DNA of 64,000 bases from JBBBNV01 sp037137075 (lineage in GTDB: Bacteria; Bacillota; Bacilli; Paenibacillales; NBRC-103111). The translations under genes were made by a program, and so were the position numbers. The notes beneath the pieces are model-generated. The model made no database searches. It was given only the letters and a program-made list of their open reading frames with translations, and was not told the origin of the DNA. This document shows, one piece after another, positions 6,622-15,787 of this stretch. How positions within the stretch are numbered: the first letter of the stretch is position 1; the number at the start of each line of letters is the position of its first letter. Location of the stretch: NCBI RefSeq assembly GCF_037137075.1, contig NZ_JBBBNV010000011.1, positions 1 to 64,000 on the forward strand, given 5' to 3'.

Positions 6622-9573
6622 TTATTTATCCCTCCCTATCGTCAGCATGATGGTCATTGTAATGCCAACTACAGTCATATAAACGCCAAGGTCAAACAGC
6701 ATGGCGGTTGCAAGCTCTGTTCGGCCAAGCAGCGGCAAAGTGACATAGCCAAACGTATGGCTGAGAAACGGAGCCTTGAACAGGAAGGAGCCGATTCCCG
6801 TGACCAGAGCCACAAGCAGACCGGTGGCCGTGAATTTGCGGAAATCAAGCGGCACAGCAGCGTGAAAAGGGGTTGTCCCTATGGCCATAGCCAGCAGCAC
6901 CAATGCGGCGGAGGCCATCAATCCGCCGATAAAGCCGCCGCCGGGATGATGGTGGCCTGCGAATAACAAGTACCAGGAAAACACGACAATGATGAACATC
7001 GTCACCTTGGTCACGGCTTGCAGAATAACATCATTACTTCTTCCCCGATGCGGTACCAGGAGCCGGTTAGGGCCTGCAGGCTTGCTCTGATCGGGATGAT
7101 CTGTAATGCCAGGTCCAGGATGACCATCACCGATGCTCGGCCCCGTATACGCCGAACCATGCAATGCCGGATGCTCTCTATCCGGTTCCAGCCTCAGCTT
7201 AATCAGCGCGTAAATGCCGTAAGACGCGATCCCGAGCACAACAATTTCGAGCAGGGTATCGAAGCCGCGGAAATCCACCAGGATGACATTCACAACATTC
7301 TTGCCCCCGGCCAGCTTGTAGCTGTTCCTCAGGAAGTACTCCGATATCGTGTCAGTCGAACGGCTGCTGCTGACGCTTAGCGCAATTAAGGTCATGATCG
7401 TACCGACACCAAGGGCAATCATAAGATTGGTCACCTTGACCCGCCGCTTGACAGCTTCTTGTTTCAGCTTAGGAAGATGATAGAAGCAAAGCAGGAACAG
7501 CGCCACGGAAACCGTCTCCACGATCACCTGAGTCAGAGCGAGATCCGGAGCCCGGAAAATAACAAAAAACAACGTGACCATATAGCCCGCCGCCCCGGTC
7601 AAAATAATCGCCGTCATCCGGGAACGGGCAAAAGGAACCGCAAGCGCGCACAAAATGAGCGCGACATTAATTGTCGCCTCATAGAGTGACACGGACGCGA
7701 AGCGCCCTTCTTTTAGCAGAATGGCTCCGGATTCCAGCAGCGCCCATCCGGCGGCTACAATCAGAAACACCAGAATATAGCTCAAGTAATGCCGGAGTGA
7801 GCCTGTCATATACGTGCCGGTCAAGCGGTGTCCTGCCTTATGCAGCAGTCTCAAGCCTTCGTCATAGACCCGGTTGACAGTCACACGCTGGAAAAGCGGC
7901 TCCCGAATTCCCCTTAGTCTGCCGCGCAGCTTGAACAGCAGCGTACCGCCCAGAACAACGCCTATTGTCATAAAAACCTCTGCCGTCCAGCCATGCCAAT
8001 GCGAAATCGAAACAAGGAACCGCTCCTGTGGCTGCAGCAGGCCGGGATGAATCGCCGCCATTGCGGGCTCCAGAATAGAATAGGCAAGCACATTCGGGAA
8101 CAGCCCGAGCACCACAGCCAGTGAAGCCAGCACAACCGGCGGAAGCAGCATGCCGAGCGGCGCTTCGTGCGGCTGCTTTTCTGATTGGTCTGGTTGCGCA
8201 CGACCTGTGAATGTGGCAAACAGCAGAATCATGCTGTACACAAACGTAAACACACTGGCCATCCAGGCGATGACTGGAAGCAGCATTCGTAACGCCTGCA
8301 GGTCAAGACTATCTGTACGGGCAATATTGAGCACTGCAGTGAAGAACATTTCTTTACTTAAAAAGCCGTTAAACGGCGGAAGCCCCGCCATGGAGAAGCT
8401 CCCGATAAGCGCTGCTGTGAAGGTAATCGGCATGACAGCCATTAACCCGCCCAGCTTACGGATATCCCGGGTTCCCGTTTCATGATCGACAATACCGACG
8501 ACCATGAACAGAGTACCCTTGAACACAGCATGGTTGACCAGATGAAATAGAGCCGCCGTGGTCGCTTTGGCAAAAAACAGCGAAGTCTCCGCACCCGCAT
8601 AGCTGCCTGCAGCTGATCCAAGCCCGAGCAGGCTCATGATTAGACCGAGCTGGCTTATTGTAGAGAAGGCCAGCATCGCCTTCAAATCCGTTTGTTTCAT
8701 TGCCCGGTACGAGCCGTAAATCAAAGTCACTAGACCAGCGCCTGAAACAAGCCAGAACCATACGGAGGTACCGGCAAACACAGGACTGAACCGGGCGACA
8801 AGGTATAAGCCCGCCTTCACCATCGTTGCGGAATGAAGATATGCGCTCACCGGAGTCGGTGCCTCCATCGCATCCGGGAGCCAGATATGGAACGGAAATT
8901 GAGCCGATTTCGTAAAGGCTCCCAGCAAAAGCAGCAGCATCGCGGGGAGAAACAGCTCATGGTCCCAAAGGCCGCCGCTGCCCGCAATCAGCTCTCTGAT
9001 GCTGAACGTCCCGGACATGGCGTACAGCATGATGAACCCGGCCAGCATCGCCAGCCCACCGAACACCGTAATTAGCATCGATTTCAAGGCACCGTACCGC
9101 GATCTCTCTCGCCCATGCCAGAAGGCAATGAGCAGAAAGGACGAAATACTTGTGAGCTCCCAAAATCCATACAACACGATCATATGATCCGACAGCACAA
9201 CACCCAGCATCGCGCCCATAAACAGAAGCAAATACACATAAAACAAATGAATCGCTTCCTGGCCCCGCTTCAAATAAAAAATGGAATACAGAATCACCAG
9301 AGAGCCAATCCCGCTAATCAAAAGGGCAAACAACATCCCCAGTCCGTCCAAATAGGCCGTAAAATCGATTCCAAGTGATGGAATCCAGGAAATGGTCTCC
9401 TTCCGGACCTCGCCTTGCGAAATAATGGGAATTTGGCACGCAAAATAAACAAACAGCAGCACCGGCACAGGCAGCATCAACCAGCCGGTATGGAAACGGC
9501 TCAGCTTATGCAGCAGCGGACTGCTTGCCGAAGCAATAAAAGGAAGCAGTATAGCGGCATGCAGTAAAGACAA
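6622..9573 (-). CDS. mrpA: fused Mrp antiporter subunits A and B
   Basis: 983 residues. Residues 1 to about 800 are a complete MrpA: NuoL-like core with WHGRERSRYGALKSMLIT, FPFHIWLPDAMEAPTPVSAYLHSATMVKAG and HAVFKGTLFMVVG, plus the MrpA C-terminal helices. A charged linker at about 800-846 (EPDREHPALHG...PHRGRS) is followed by a complete MrpB from residue 847: NDVILQAVTKVTMFIIVVFS, GHHHPGGGFIGGL, and ELATAMLFDLGVYMTVVG. Separate mrpB is absent. Bacillus-type operons have seven genes, whereas a fused A' gene is described for group 2 mrp operons, mostly in Gram-negatives. The TTG start at 9573 is supported by GAGGAG eight bases upstream. Confidence 0.93.
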   Translation of the reverse strand: MSLLHAAILLPFIASASSPLLHKLSRFHTGWLMLPVPVLLFVYFACQIPIISQGEVRKETISWIPSLGIDFTAYLDGLGMLFALLISGIGSLVILYSIFYLKRGQEAIHLFYVYLLLFMGAMLGVVLSDHMIVLYGFWELTSISSFLLIAFWHGRERSRYGALKSMLITVFGGLAMLAGFIMLYAMSGTFSIRELIAGSGGLWDHELFLPAMLLLLLGAFTKSAQFPFHIWLPDAMEAPTPVSAYLHSATMVKAGLYLVARFSPVFAGTSVWFWLVSGAGLVTLIYGSYRAMKQTDLKAMLAFSTISQLGLIMSLLGLGSAAGSYAGAETSLFFAKATTAALFHLVNHAVFKGTLFMVVGIVDHETGTRDIRKLGGLMAVMPITFTAALIGSFSMAGLPPFNGFLSKEMFFTAVLNIARTDSLDLQALRMLLPVIAWMASVFTFVYSMILLFATFTGRAQPDQSEKQPHEAPLGMLLPPVVLASLAVVLGLFPNVLAYSILEPAMAAIHPGLLQPQERFLVSISHWHGWTAEVFMTIGVVLGGTLLFKLRGRLRGIREPLFQRVTVNRVYDEGLRLLHKAGHRLTGTYMTGSLRHYLSYILVFLIVAAGWALLESGAILLKEGRFASVSLYEATINVALILCALAVPFARSRMTAIILTGAAGYMVTLFFVIFRAPDLALTQVIVETVSVALFLLCFYHLPKLKQEAVKRRVKVTNLMIALGVGTIMTLIALSVSSSRSTDTISEYFLRNSYKLAGGKNVVNVILVDFRGFDTLLEIVVLGIASYGIYALIKLRLEPDREHPALHGSAYTGPSIGDGHPGPGITDHPDQSKPAGPNRLLVPHRGRSNDVILQAVTKVTMFIIVVFSWYLLFAGHHHPGGGFIGGLMASAALVLLAMAIGTTPFHAAVPLDFRKFTATGLLVALVTGIGSFLFKAPFLSHTFGYVTLPLLGRTELATAMLFDLGVYMTVVGITMTIMLTIGRDK

Positions 9574-9630
9574 CTCCCATTCTCCTCTCCCATCATCTGT
9601 GCTCTACCCACAGCATTTCCAAAAAAACGC

Positions 9631-9656
9631 AAAAAGAGCCCGCTGTTGGCAGGCTC
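9631..9656 (-). terminator. leader terminator (attenuator) of the mrp operon
   Basis: Within the untranslated leader, on the minus strand, GAGCCTGC and GCGGGCTC (9656-9636) pair through eight positions with one U-G, around a CAACA loop. Five T follow (9635-9631), with a second T7 run at 9627-9621. It lies between the promoter and the mrpA start, so read-through should decide operon expression. Confidence 0.65.
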
Positions 9657-9712
9657 CTCCGGGTAAATCAATGATTTGTTTGTCAAATGAATGATTGCAA
9701 ATTTCTGAGATT

Positions 9713-9741
9713 ATTATATCGTCTGCCCTGTGAGATGTCAA
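9713..9741 (-). promoter_or_regulatory. sigma-A promoter of the mrp operon
   Basis: On the minus strand TTGACA (9741-9736), a spacer of exactly 17 bases, and TATAAT (9718-9713): a perfect consensus. Transcription should begin near 9706, giving a leader of about 130 bases before the TTG start at 9573. Confidence 0.88.
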
Positions 9742-9831
9742 AATAAAAAAAGCAGGTACTCGCAATGAATAAGGCGGCGCGTGAATGGACACTACTTGGT
9801 AGTAAGCAGTAAAAGGAAGGAGTCTATCCCA

Positions 9832-10053
9832 GTGCCCATTGCAAAAATAGTCATCTGCTCCAGTGTATTCCTCCTTCTCCTGGTTGCCGGAGGCGTGCTT
9901 CATCATGAGCTTGTCCGTGAGAGATATGCATCCCTCTCCCAGCTTTCGGGGACATCCTCTTACTCCTTGTTTTCCACGTATGATCCGAATCCTTTATTCC
10001 CCTATCGTCCGCGAGAATATGTACGGATCATCCGCTTAGCTCCTGAGTCTTAG
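9832..10053 (+). CDS. small single-pass membrane protein
   Basis: 73 residues beginning MPIAKIVICSSVFLLLLVAGGVLHHEL: a signal-anchor helix at about 4-20, then an extracytoplasmic polar tail with Tyr, Ser and Pro (SYSLFSTYDPNPLFPYRPREYVRII). The GTG at 9832 is chosen because GGAAGGAG lies ten bases upstream. The 17 codons upstream of it in frame have no binding site. It is divergent from mrp and not recognised as a known family. Confidence 0.55.
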   Translation: MPIAKIVICSSVFLLLLVAGGVLHHELVRERYASLSQLSGTSSYSLFSTYDPNPLFPYRPREYVRIIRLAPES

Positions 10054-10139
10054 AAGTTCCTTATTCCAGTTTGAATTGCTGCAAATCCACCGGCCTTTCT
10101 CGAATCAAGGCGGAGACAATCTCGTCCTTGATCCGACAT

Positions 10140-11897
10140 TTAGGAGATCGGAATCATAATGTGAAATTGAATCTGCTCCGCTTCCGGCTTCACCTGAATC
10201 TCGCCCTTATACTTGACAATCAATTGCTTGGTAATGGGCAGCCCCAGGCCCGAATGGGCGCCATTCTTCGTGCTGAAGCCGTCCTTGAACATCTGCTTCG
10301 TTTCTTCCGGCGTCAGAGGCCGTGTTACGGGATTCACGATGGCAAAATGAAACTGCTTGCCCTCCAGCCAGCCCCGGCAGCGAATCCACCGGCGATCCGG
10401 CGGGAGCTGCTGAACCTCATCGAATGCATTATCGATCAGATTCCCGATAATCCGTACCATGTCTACGGCTTTTACCCCGGATGCGATTTTGCTCATGCTT
10501 TCAAATTCATGAACAAGCTCGATTTTTTTGTTGATGGCCTCTACCATTTTGGCTTGGATAATCGCCGCAATTTCCGGCTGTCCGATTTGAATCAAATCGT
10601 TTAGCGTCACAATCTCCCCGATAAGGGATTGCGTATAATTTTTTAAGGCATCGTACTTCTGGAGCTGAACGAACGAATGAATGACCGTGACATGGTTAAG
10701 AAAATCGTGCCGCTGGCCCCGGATGTTGAGAAACATCTGGTTCACTTCTTCGGCATAGGTTTTGGCTGTTTGCTGGACAGCCTTGTCTCTGTACCTCACA
10801 ATAATCCGCATAATCAGCACCAGCAAAACAATACTGCCCGCTGAGATGAGGAATATGGTAGTCAACAGCGAATAAAAGTCCTGATTCATCCTGGATTCAA
10901 CCTGCTTGTAATCCGAAACAAGGCATAGAACATACACATTCCGGGTTTCATGCACACCGACCGGATTAATTCCGAGCGCCTCCTGCAGCTCATCCGTCGC
11001 GATAGGAATAAACGTTTTCTCGATCGGCTTGTCGTTCAGCACGTCCCGGTAGGAGACGGTTTGATTCGAATTTATGGCTGTCTGCACGTAAAGGGCATCC
11101 TTGCTTTCGTTTTTCATCTCATAGCTGCCGAGAAAGTAAGGACGATGCACCAGGGTTTCCAGCTCCCCATTAGGCGTGTCAAATTTGATTTCCTGACCGA
11201 AGGTTTGCGGATTAATCCCTGTAATTTCCAATAAAAATGGATAAGCCGCCAGCGTATTCTTAATGATTGCATCTGTCCCGGTTGTATTCTGGTACGCCCT
11301 GTATTTCGAGTTGTCTACAAACGGGTCGATAATATAATCCGTTGTCCCGTCATAGTAGTATCCCCATTTCAAAATCGATTTGGTATCTGAAGTGGCGACT
11401 TCGTAAGGACCGGACCAAAAATGAGGCAGCTTTTGCCCCCAGTCCAGGGTTACATTCTTCTGTTCGAACAGCTCCGTGAAGGCTCTGTACCACAACCCCC
11501 ACGACTTCGTGCTCATACCCACCTGATTCGGATTGGTCGATTTGGAGACGACAATGTCATCGGCGGTTTTTTCCATTAAAGATAAATCCTCAAGATTCAT
11601 CTGATTTTTCAATTGAATCAGCTGCTCGGTTGTCACGTCCTCCAGCTTGGGCGGCAAAGAGTGCTGAATGGCTATGGAGGCTGTGCGCAGCATCTCGCCA
11701 ATCATATCCTCATACAGCTTGGCGCCCGCTCGGGACTGCTCGATGCTGTTCTGGATATGCTCGGCAATGGATTGAATTTCACGCTGATGATTGCTCTCCA
11801 GTGTTTGTTTGATGAAATTGTAATTCAATCCATTATTTACTGCCATTAGCAAAACTGCAATGGCCACACAAATAATTAACGTCGAGCTCTTACCCAA
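10140..11897 (-). CDS. SpoB-type sensor histidine kinase, orphan
   Basis: 585 residues. A transmembrane helix at about 6-25 is followed by a long extracytoplasmic sensor region (to about 345), a second helix (LLTTIFLISAGSIVLLVLIMR) and a cytoplasmic kinase. The phospho-acceptor region QRHDFLNHVTVIHSF is the SpoB/CitA type of H-box. The ATPase domain has NLIDNAFDEV (N box) and HSGLGLPITKQLI (G box). The sensor part lacks an obvious PAS or CitA citrate motif. No response regulator lies beside it. The start appears to be TTG at 11897 with a weak AGTGGG upstream; a later ATG (residue 19) would remove most of the first helix. Confidence 0.85.
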   Translation of the reverse strand: MGKSSTLIICVAIAVLLMAVNNGLNYNFIKQTLESNHQREIQSIAEHIQNSIEQSRAGAKLYEDMIGEMLRTASIAIQHSLPPKLEDVTTEQLIQLKNQMNLEDLSLMEKTADDIVVSKSTNPNQVGMSTKSWGLWYRAFTELFEQKNVTLDWGQKLPHFWSGPYEVATSDTKSILKWGYYYDGTTDYIIDPFVDNSKYRAYQNTTGTDAIIKNTLAAYPFLLEITGINPQTFGQEIKFDTPNGELETLVHRPYFLGSYEMKNESKDALYVQTAINSNQTVSYRDVLNDKPIEKTFIPIATDELQEALGINPVGVHETRNVYVLCLVSDYKQVESRMNQDFYSLLTTIFLISAGSIVLLVLIMRIIVRYRDKAVQQTAKTYAEEVNQMFLNIRGQRHDFLNHVTVIHSFVQLQKYDALKNYTQSLIGEIVTLNDLIQIGQPEIAAIIQAKMVEAINKKIELVHEFESMSKIASGVKAVDMVRIIGNLIDNAFDEVQQLPPDRRWIRCRGWLEGKQFHFAIVNPVTRPLTPEETKQMFKDGFSTKNGAHSGLGLPITKQLIVKYKGEIQVKPEAEQIQFHIMIPIS

Positions 11898-12654
11898 TAA
11901 GACCCACTACTTTCTACTATAATATTACAATTGTATCATGTTTTCGATGAATTTCGACATTTTCTTCAAGAATCATTTAAAAAATTAGTGAAATTTGGCG
12001 AAAAAATTAACCTATAACAGCTTTGGTCACAGCTAGGATGCTGCAATCCGTGAGGAGCAATATACCCACTTGTCATTGTCGCTCGTATTCTGTTAAAGGG
12101 CTTCTGGCAATTCCGAACTGTAAGATGATGTAAGTTAGTCCAATTATATCAGAAAGCGTGTCAGGTGATGCAAAAACACCTCGATTTCTTTAATTTTTTA
12201 AACAAATTGTCGTTGCACACAGAAATGTCCCTGTCATCCGCCTGCCCTTTGTATCGCTTCCCCTTCCGGAACATGCAAAAAAATCCGTGCATCGCGCACG
12301 GATTTCAGCTCCTAACCGATTCACCAGTCAAGAACAATAAGCCTGGACTGGTCATGCCAAGAACGGCTGCACTAGCAGGATGAGCGCAGCATGCCCGATT
12401 CGGGCGAGAATACAGCAGCGCGCGGTCATCCCCTCCAAGGCCGGACCGTTTCAAGCAGCCAAACGATTCGTGAAGAACAGGAATACAACAGAAACACCGA
12501 GCGGCAATGCGCAAAGCGCATCCAGAAAAAATCAAAGCCGAGTACATCCCGCAGCTCCTTTTTTGCGTAGGGCGGCGGATTAAGCTTTCAGCGAACGGCT
12601 TCGCAAAAAAGCGCCAGCTGTGCGCTGGCGAGGTGAGAAAAGCCGCATGCGGCT
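11898..12654. other. intergenic region of 757 bases
   Basis: AT-rich near the kinase (11930-12000) and otherwise unremarkable. Open frames here have no ribosome binding sites and odd composition. The only clear element is the minus-strand terminator at 12277-12305. A second copy-like GC-rich stretch at 12590-12650 leads into the DUF2306 stop codon. Confidence 0.5.
12277..12305 (-). terminator. rho-independent terminator
   Basis: A perfect ten-base stem AAATCCGTGC / GCACGGATTT (12281-12290 and 12296-12305) with a five-base loop. On the minus strand it is followed by a run of seven T. It is 350 bases beyond the DUF2306 stop, so the DUF2306 mRNA probably has a long 3' end, or the terminator serves an unseen transcript. 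Confidence 0.75.
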
Positions 12655-13317
12655 TCAGAGCTGTCCTGCTTGCGGTAAGGGTGCGGGCGTCCTGTATAAC
12701 ACACGAATCACAAGCTCCGCCAGAAGCAAATTGACCAGAATCGCCCCGTAAACGCCGAACGTATAGCTGATGTCATACGCCAGGCCCGTCCAGGCATGGA
12801 AAACGAACGTTATCAGATGAATGAACAAATTGGTGAAGCAAAAAACGTAGCTCCGCACCATCCATTTGCGGTGCTTGTCGAGCTGCTTGCGCCTGATTCT
12901 CAGAATGGCTACAACCGTCATTCCCGGCCATAAAATATTGACCATATTGAAGGCAACGCTGTTTAATTTGCCCCCTGTCGAATAGGGAGCCATATAGCCT
13001 GAGGTCAGGCATACCAGAAACACCGCCGCAACATATACATATCCGTTGACCCGGTGCAGCCGGGGATACCGCTTCAGAACCCGCTTCGAGAAATTAACCG
13101 CCCCGCTCAGCATGGCGATACAAGCACAAACCACATGCGCATACATGACGTTCAGCCAAACCGGCAGGTGAAGCGTGCGTGTCAGGTTCGTTTTTTGACT
13201 CAAAAAAGCCGTCGCTTGCGGGTCATGGATAAAGTTCATATACACAACGTAAACCATGTATCCGGCGGTAAACAGGAGCAAAAGGCCATACAGCCGCCTG
13301 CTTGTCGTTCCTCTCAT
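12655..13317 (-). CDS. DUF2306 membrane protein
   Basis: 220 residues with about six hydrophobic segments. Family features are the paired histidines in YAHVVCACIAMLSGAVNFSKRVLKRYPRLHRVNGYVYV (about 60-95) and the later HRKWMVRSYVFCFTNLFIHL, consistent with a di-heme or redox membrane fold related to DUF2306. Function unknown. It is monocistronic, with an intergenic start region shared with no other gene on the same strand within 20 bases. Confidence 0.82.
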   Translation of the reverse strand: MRGTTSRRLYGLLLLFTAGYMVYVVYMNFIHDPQATAFLSQKTNLTRTLHLPVWLNVMYAHVVCACIAMLSGAVNFSKRVLKRYPRLHRVNGYVYVAAVFLVCLTSGYMAPYSTGGKLNSVAFNMVNILWPGMTVVAILRIRRKQLDKHRKWMVRSYVFCFTNLFIHLITFVFHAWTGLAYDISYTFGVYGAILVNLLLAELVIRVLYRTPAPLPQAGQL

Positions 13318-13339
13318 CGTAAAGAGCCTACCCCCGCAT

Positions 13340-13555
13340 CTAATATATTAGATTGGCCGGTTTATCCACAAACTGAGTTCCGAAAATAGTCCCGTTCACC
13401 GTTTCTGTCCGGAAGGCGCAGCCCGCCGTATTTAACTGCTGCCGGATACCGGCCGCCTTGCGGAGAATATCTTCCCGGCTATCCTGGGCGGAATCCAGCG
13501 TCAGGTGAACGGACATCGGCTTTTCCAGGCGGAAGTGCTTTGTCCTAGCAGGCAT
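13340..13555 (-). CDS. hypothetical protein of 71 residues
   Basis: Begins MPARTKHFRLEKPMSVHLTLD and continues as a mixed alpha/beta soluble sequence (EDILRKAAGIRQQLNTAGCAFRTETVNGTIFGTQF). The composition looks like real protein. The binding site is weak (AGGTGA eight bases before ATG). It lies 22 bases upstream of the DUF2306 gene on the same strand, so the two may be cotranscribed. No family recognised. Confidence 0.45.
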   Translation of the reverse strand: MPARTKHFRLEKPMSVHLTLDSAQDSREDILRKAAGIRQQLNTAGCAFRTETVNGTIFGTQFVDKPANLIY

Positions 13556-13670
13556 CCGGCTTCACCTGCCCCCTATAGTCACTCGGTCTAAACACCTGGG
13601 TGTTTGGCCTATGTCTACTACAAGGGGGCCGTTTAAATCTTGCTGGGGTCCTAATATGTTTGGTTTTGCA

Positions 13671-14231
13671 CTACACCCGGAAAAATCCGTTGGCCGCCGG
13701 AGCCTTGTCAGGCAGAAGCCCTTTGCTCTTGCCCTGAACGGCAACATCCACCAGCCACTTGGTGAAGCTGGCCACCTTCATGGACTGCATGTCCTCCAGT
13801 GTAAAAAATCCGGCCGCGTCCACCTCGACTCCATCCGGTACCGGATCACCGTCCAGGTACTCCATCTCAAAGGCGATATACACATTATGAATGCCGCGCG
13901 GCTGATCGCGAAGCGCGACGATGCTTTTGACCTGAGCCCGGACGCCGCTCTCCTCCCAAACCTCGCGGACTATGGTATCCTCAATCGGCTCCAGCTGCTC
14001 AATGTATCCGCCCGGATTGGTCCAATTGCCCTTGCCGGGCTCCTGGGCCCGCCGGACAAGCAATAGCTTGTCTTCCTTCATCACCAGCGCTCCGACGCCG
14101 ATGCTATAATGGCCCCAGTGCACGTAACCGCAGTCGGCCGCTGTACATACTCTGCGTTCCACGCCATCCATTTCGCGGGCTTCCATTGGATGACCGCACG
14201 AAGCACAAAAATTAACCGCCATCTTCTGCAT
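13671..14231 (-). CDS. NUDIX hydrolase with N-terminal zinc ribbon
   Basis: 186 residues. An N-terminal zinc-ribbon (FCASCGHPM ... VCTAADCGYVHW, four cysteines) precedes a NUDIX domain starting near residue 40. The Nudix box GGYIEQLEPIEDTIVREVWEESGV is intact, with the REVxEE metal-binding core. The combination resembles NudC/YjhB-like enzymes acting on nucleoside diphosphate derivatives. The exact substrate cannot be given. The start could be either of two ATGs three codons apart. Confidence 0.9.
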   Translation of the reverse strand: MQKMAVNFCASCGHPMEAREMDGVERRVCTAADCGYVHWGHYSIGVGALVMKEDKLLLVRRAQEPGKGNWTNPGGYIEQLEPIEDTIVREVWEESGVRAQVKSIVALRDQPRGIHNVYIAFEMEYLDGDPVPDGVEVDAAGFFTLEDMQSMKVASFTKWLVDVAVQGKSKGLLPDKAPAANGFFRV

Positions 14232-14336
14232 CCATCCTTTTCTAGGTTGTGCTGCTTTTACTTATTTCCGTAGGACATGCTTGATACGATATGATAATCT
14301 ACAGCAATCTTCCAGCAGCGTCAACCTTTTTATTCA

Positions 14337-14446
14337 GTTCAGCCCTGAACAACTGGCGCCGTTCAAGGCGCCATACAAGCACTGCGCGGAATGCGTGCAG
14401 GATTTCGAGTTTTTTCTTGTTTCTGAAACAAGGATAGGCATATAAT
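14337..14446 (+). promoter_or_regulatory. coaA upstream region with promoter and dyads
   Basis: TTGTTT (14417-14422), 18 bases and TATAAT (14441-14446) make a plausible promoter for coaA. The -35 is embedded in a dyad, CTTGTTT/AAACAAG. Two other short inverted repeats lie just upstream: GTTCAG/CTGAAC at 14337-14350 and GGCGCC/GGCGCC at 14355-14372. The 400-base interval 14232-14635 contains no supportable gene. Confidence 0.5.
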
Positions 14447-14635
14447 ATGCGATAGGATTGAAACGTTCAAGGGGCAGCGCACTGCTGTGACAGGACTGGC
14501 CCGGAATTCCCGTCCAGCCCGAGCCATCTGTTTCGGCAGGTCGGACGTGGCGGTCATCAGCCTTCTATTCAGCCTTCTATATAGAAAGATCAGAAAAACA
14601 TCGATAGAGGTATTTCACCCGGAAAGAGAGCTCAC

Positions 14636-15562
14636 ATGACTTCATATTCTCCATACTTAGAATTTAACCGCAATGAATGGTCCGCCCTGCGGGATCATAC
14701 TCCGCTCTCTTTAACCGAGGAGGAGCTGGAGCAGCTCAAAGGCTTTAATGAACAGGTTTCCATTCAAGAGGTGGAGAAAATCTACCTCCCGCTGACGCGT
14801 TTAATTCATCTGCATGTCGTGGCCGCGCAACAGCTGCACCAAAGCACGACCTGTTTCCATCAGCACCATGCCCCCAAATCCCCGTTCATTATCGGTATCG
14901 CCGGCAGCGTCGCCGTCGGAAAAAGCACCACCGCCCGTCTGCTCCAAACCCTATTATCCCGCTGGGATAACCACCGCAAGGTCGATCTCATTACAACCGA
15001 CGGCTTCTTGTATCCGAACGGGGTGCTGGAAAAGCGGGGCTTAATGAACAAAAAAGGCTTCCCGGAAAGCTACGATATCAAAAAATTGCTCAAATTCATC
15101 GGAGATGTAAAATCAGGCTATCCGGAGGTGAAGGCGCCTCTGTATTCCCATCTGACCTATGACATCCTGCCGGATGAAGCGGCCGTCGTCCATAATCCGG
15201 ATATATTAATTCTGGAAGGGATTAACGTGCTGCAGGTGAGCAAGGATGCCAAGCTGTTTGTAAGCGATTTTTTCGATTTCTCTATTTATGTAGACGCCGA
15301 GGAAAGCGATATTGAACGGTGGTACATCGACCGATTTTTGCGGCTTCGCGCAACCGCCTTCAAGAACACTCAATCGTACTTTCATTCCCGCTTTGCCAAC
15401 CAGACGGAGCAGGAGGCGCGTGAATCCGCAGCTCAAATCTGGAAGGAAATTAACGCCCGCAACCTGCACGAAAATATTTTACCGACCAAGAGGCGCGCCC
15501 AGCTTATTTTACAAAAAGGGCCGGATCACAAAATTCAGCGCGTCCATTTGCGCAGGCTGTAG
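14636..15562 (+). CDS. coaA: type I pantothenate kinase
   Basis: 308 residues, normal for CoaA. It phosphorylates pantothenate with ATP, the first step of coenzyme A synthesis. The P-loop GSVAVGKS is at residues 90-97, followed by DLITTDGFLYPN, the KGFPESYD segment, and YDILPDE and ILEGINVLQ (pantothenate site). The start is supported by GGAAAGAGAG seven bases upstream. Many Bacilli use type II or III kinases; here a type I enzyme is present. It is monocistronic and ends 225 bases before a bidirectional terminator. Confidence 0.96.
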   Translation: MTSYSPYLEFNRNEWSALRDHTPLSLTEEELEQLKGFNEQVSIQEVEKIYLPLTRLIHLHVVAAQQLHQSTTCFHQHHAPKSPFIIGIAGSVAVGKSTTARLLQTLLSRWDNHRKVDLITTDGFLYPNGVLEKRGLMNKKGFPESYDIKKLLKFIGDVKSGYPEVKAPLYSHLTYDILPDEAAVVHNPDILILEGINVLQVSKDAKLFVSDFFDFSIYVDAEESDIERWYIDRFLRLRATAFKNTQSYFHSRFANQTEQEARESAAQIWKEINARNLHENILPTKRRAQLILQKGPDHKIQRVHLRRL

Positions 15563-15787
15563 CCTTCCGGCAGCAATTGGAGCTTTGTTTTAAACAGGTG
15601 AACGTGTGCAGCGGACGATTTTGTCTTTAAGATTTATCTTAAAAATTTATCCTTTCTACAGACAGCTCGCGTATAATCGACCGAACACGGTTATGCAGTA
15701 GCACGGAAAAAGATTCGGCTCCCGCCGCTTCACACCGCCCCCCCGCCGACACGGATCACGATTTGACGGGTTTGGTCAACAAGGGTC
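15563..15787. other. intergenic region downstream of coaA
   Basis: No gene is seen. TATAAT occurs at about 15671-15676 without a convincing -35. Between it and the terminator at 15788-15817 lie roughly 110 bases rich in short GC stretches (including a run of seven C), which could be a short untranslated RNA or simply the coaA 3' region. Confidence 0.4.

Noticed and set aside
9574..9706. Naming the mrp leader as a known sodium or lithium riboswitch
   Set aside because: I could not match the conserved sequences of the known classes with confidence, so only an attenuator-like leader is claimed.
12165..12547. Short frames on both strands in the 757-base gap
   Set aside because: No binding sites, and one runs through the terminator hairpin.
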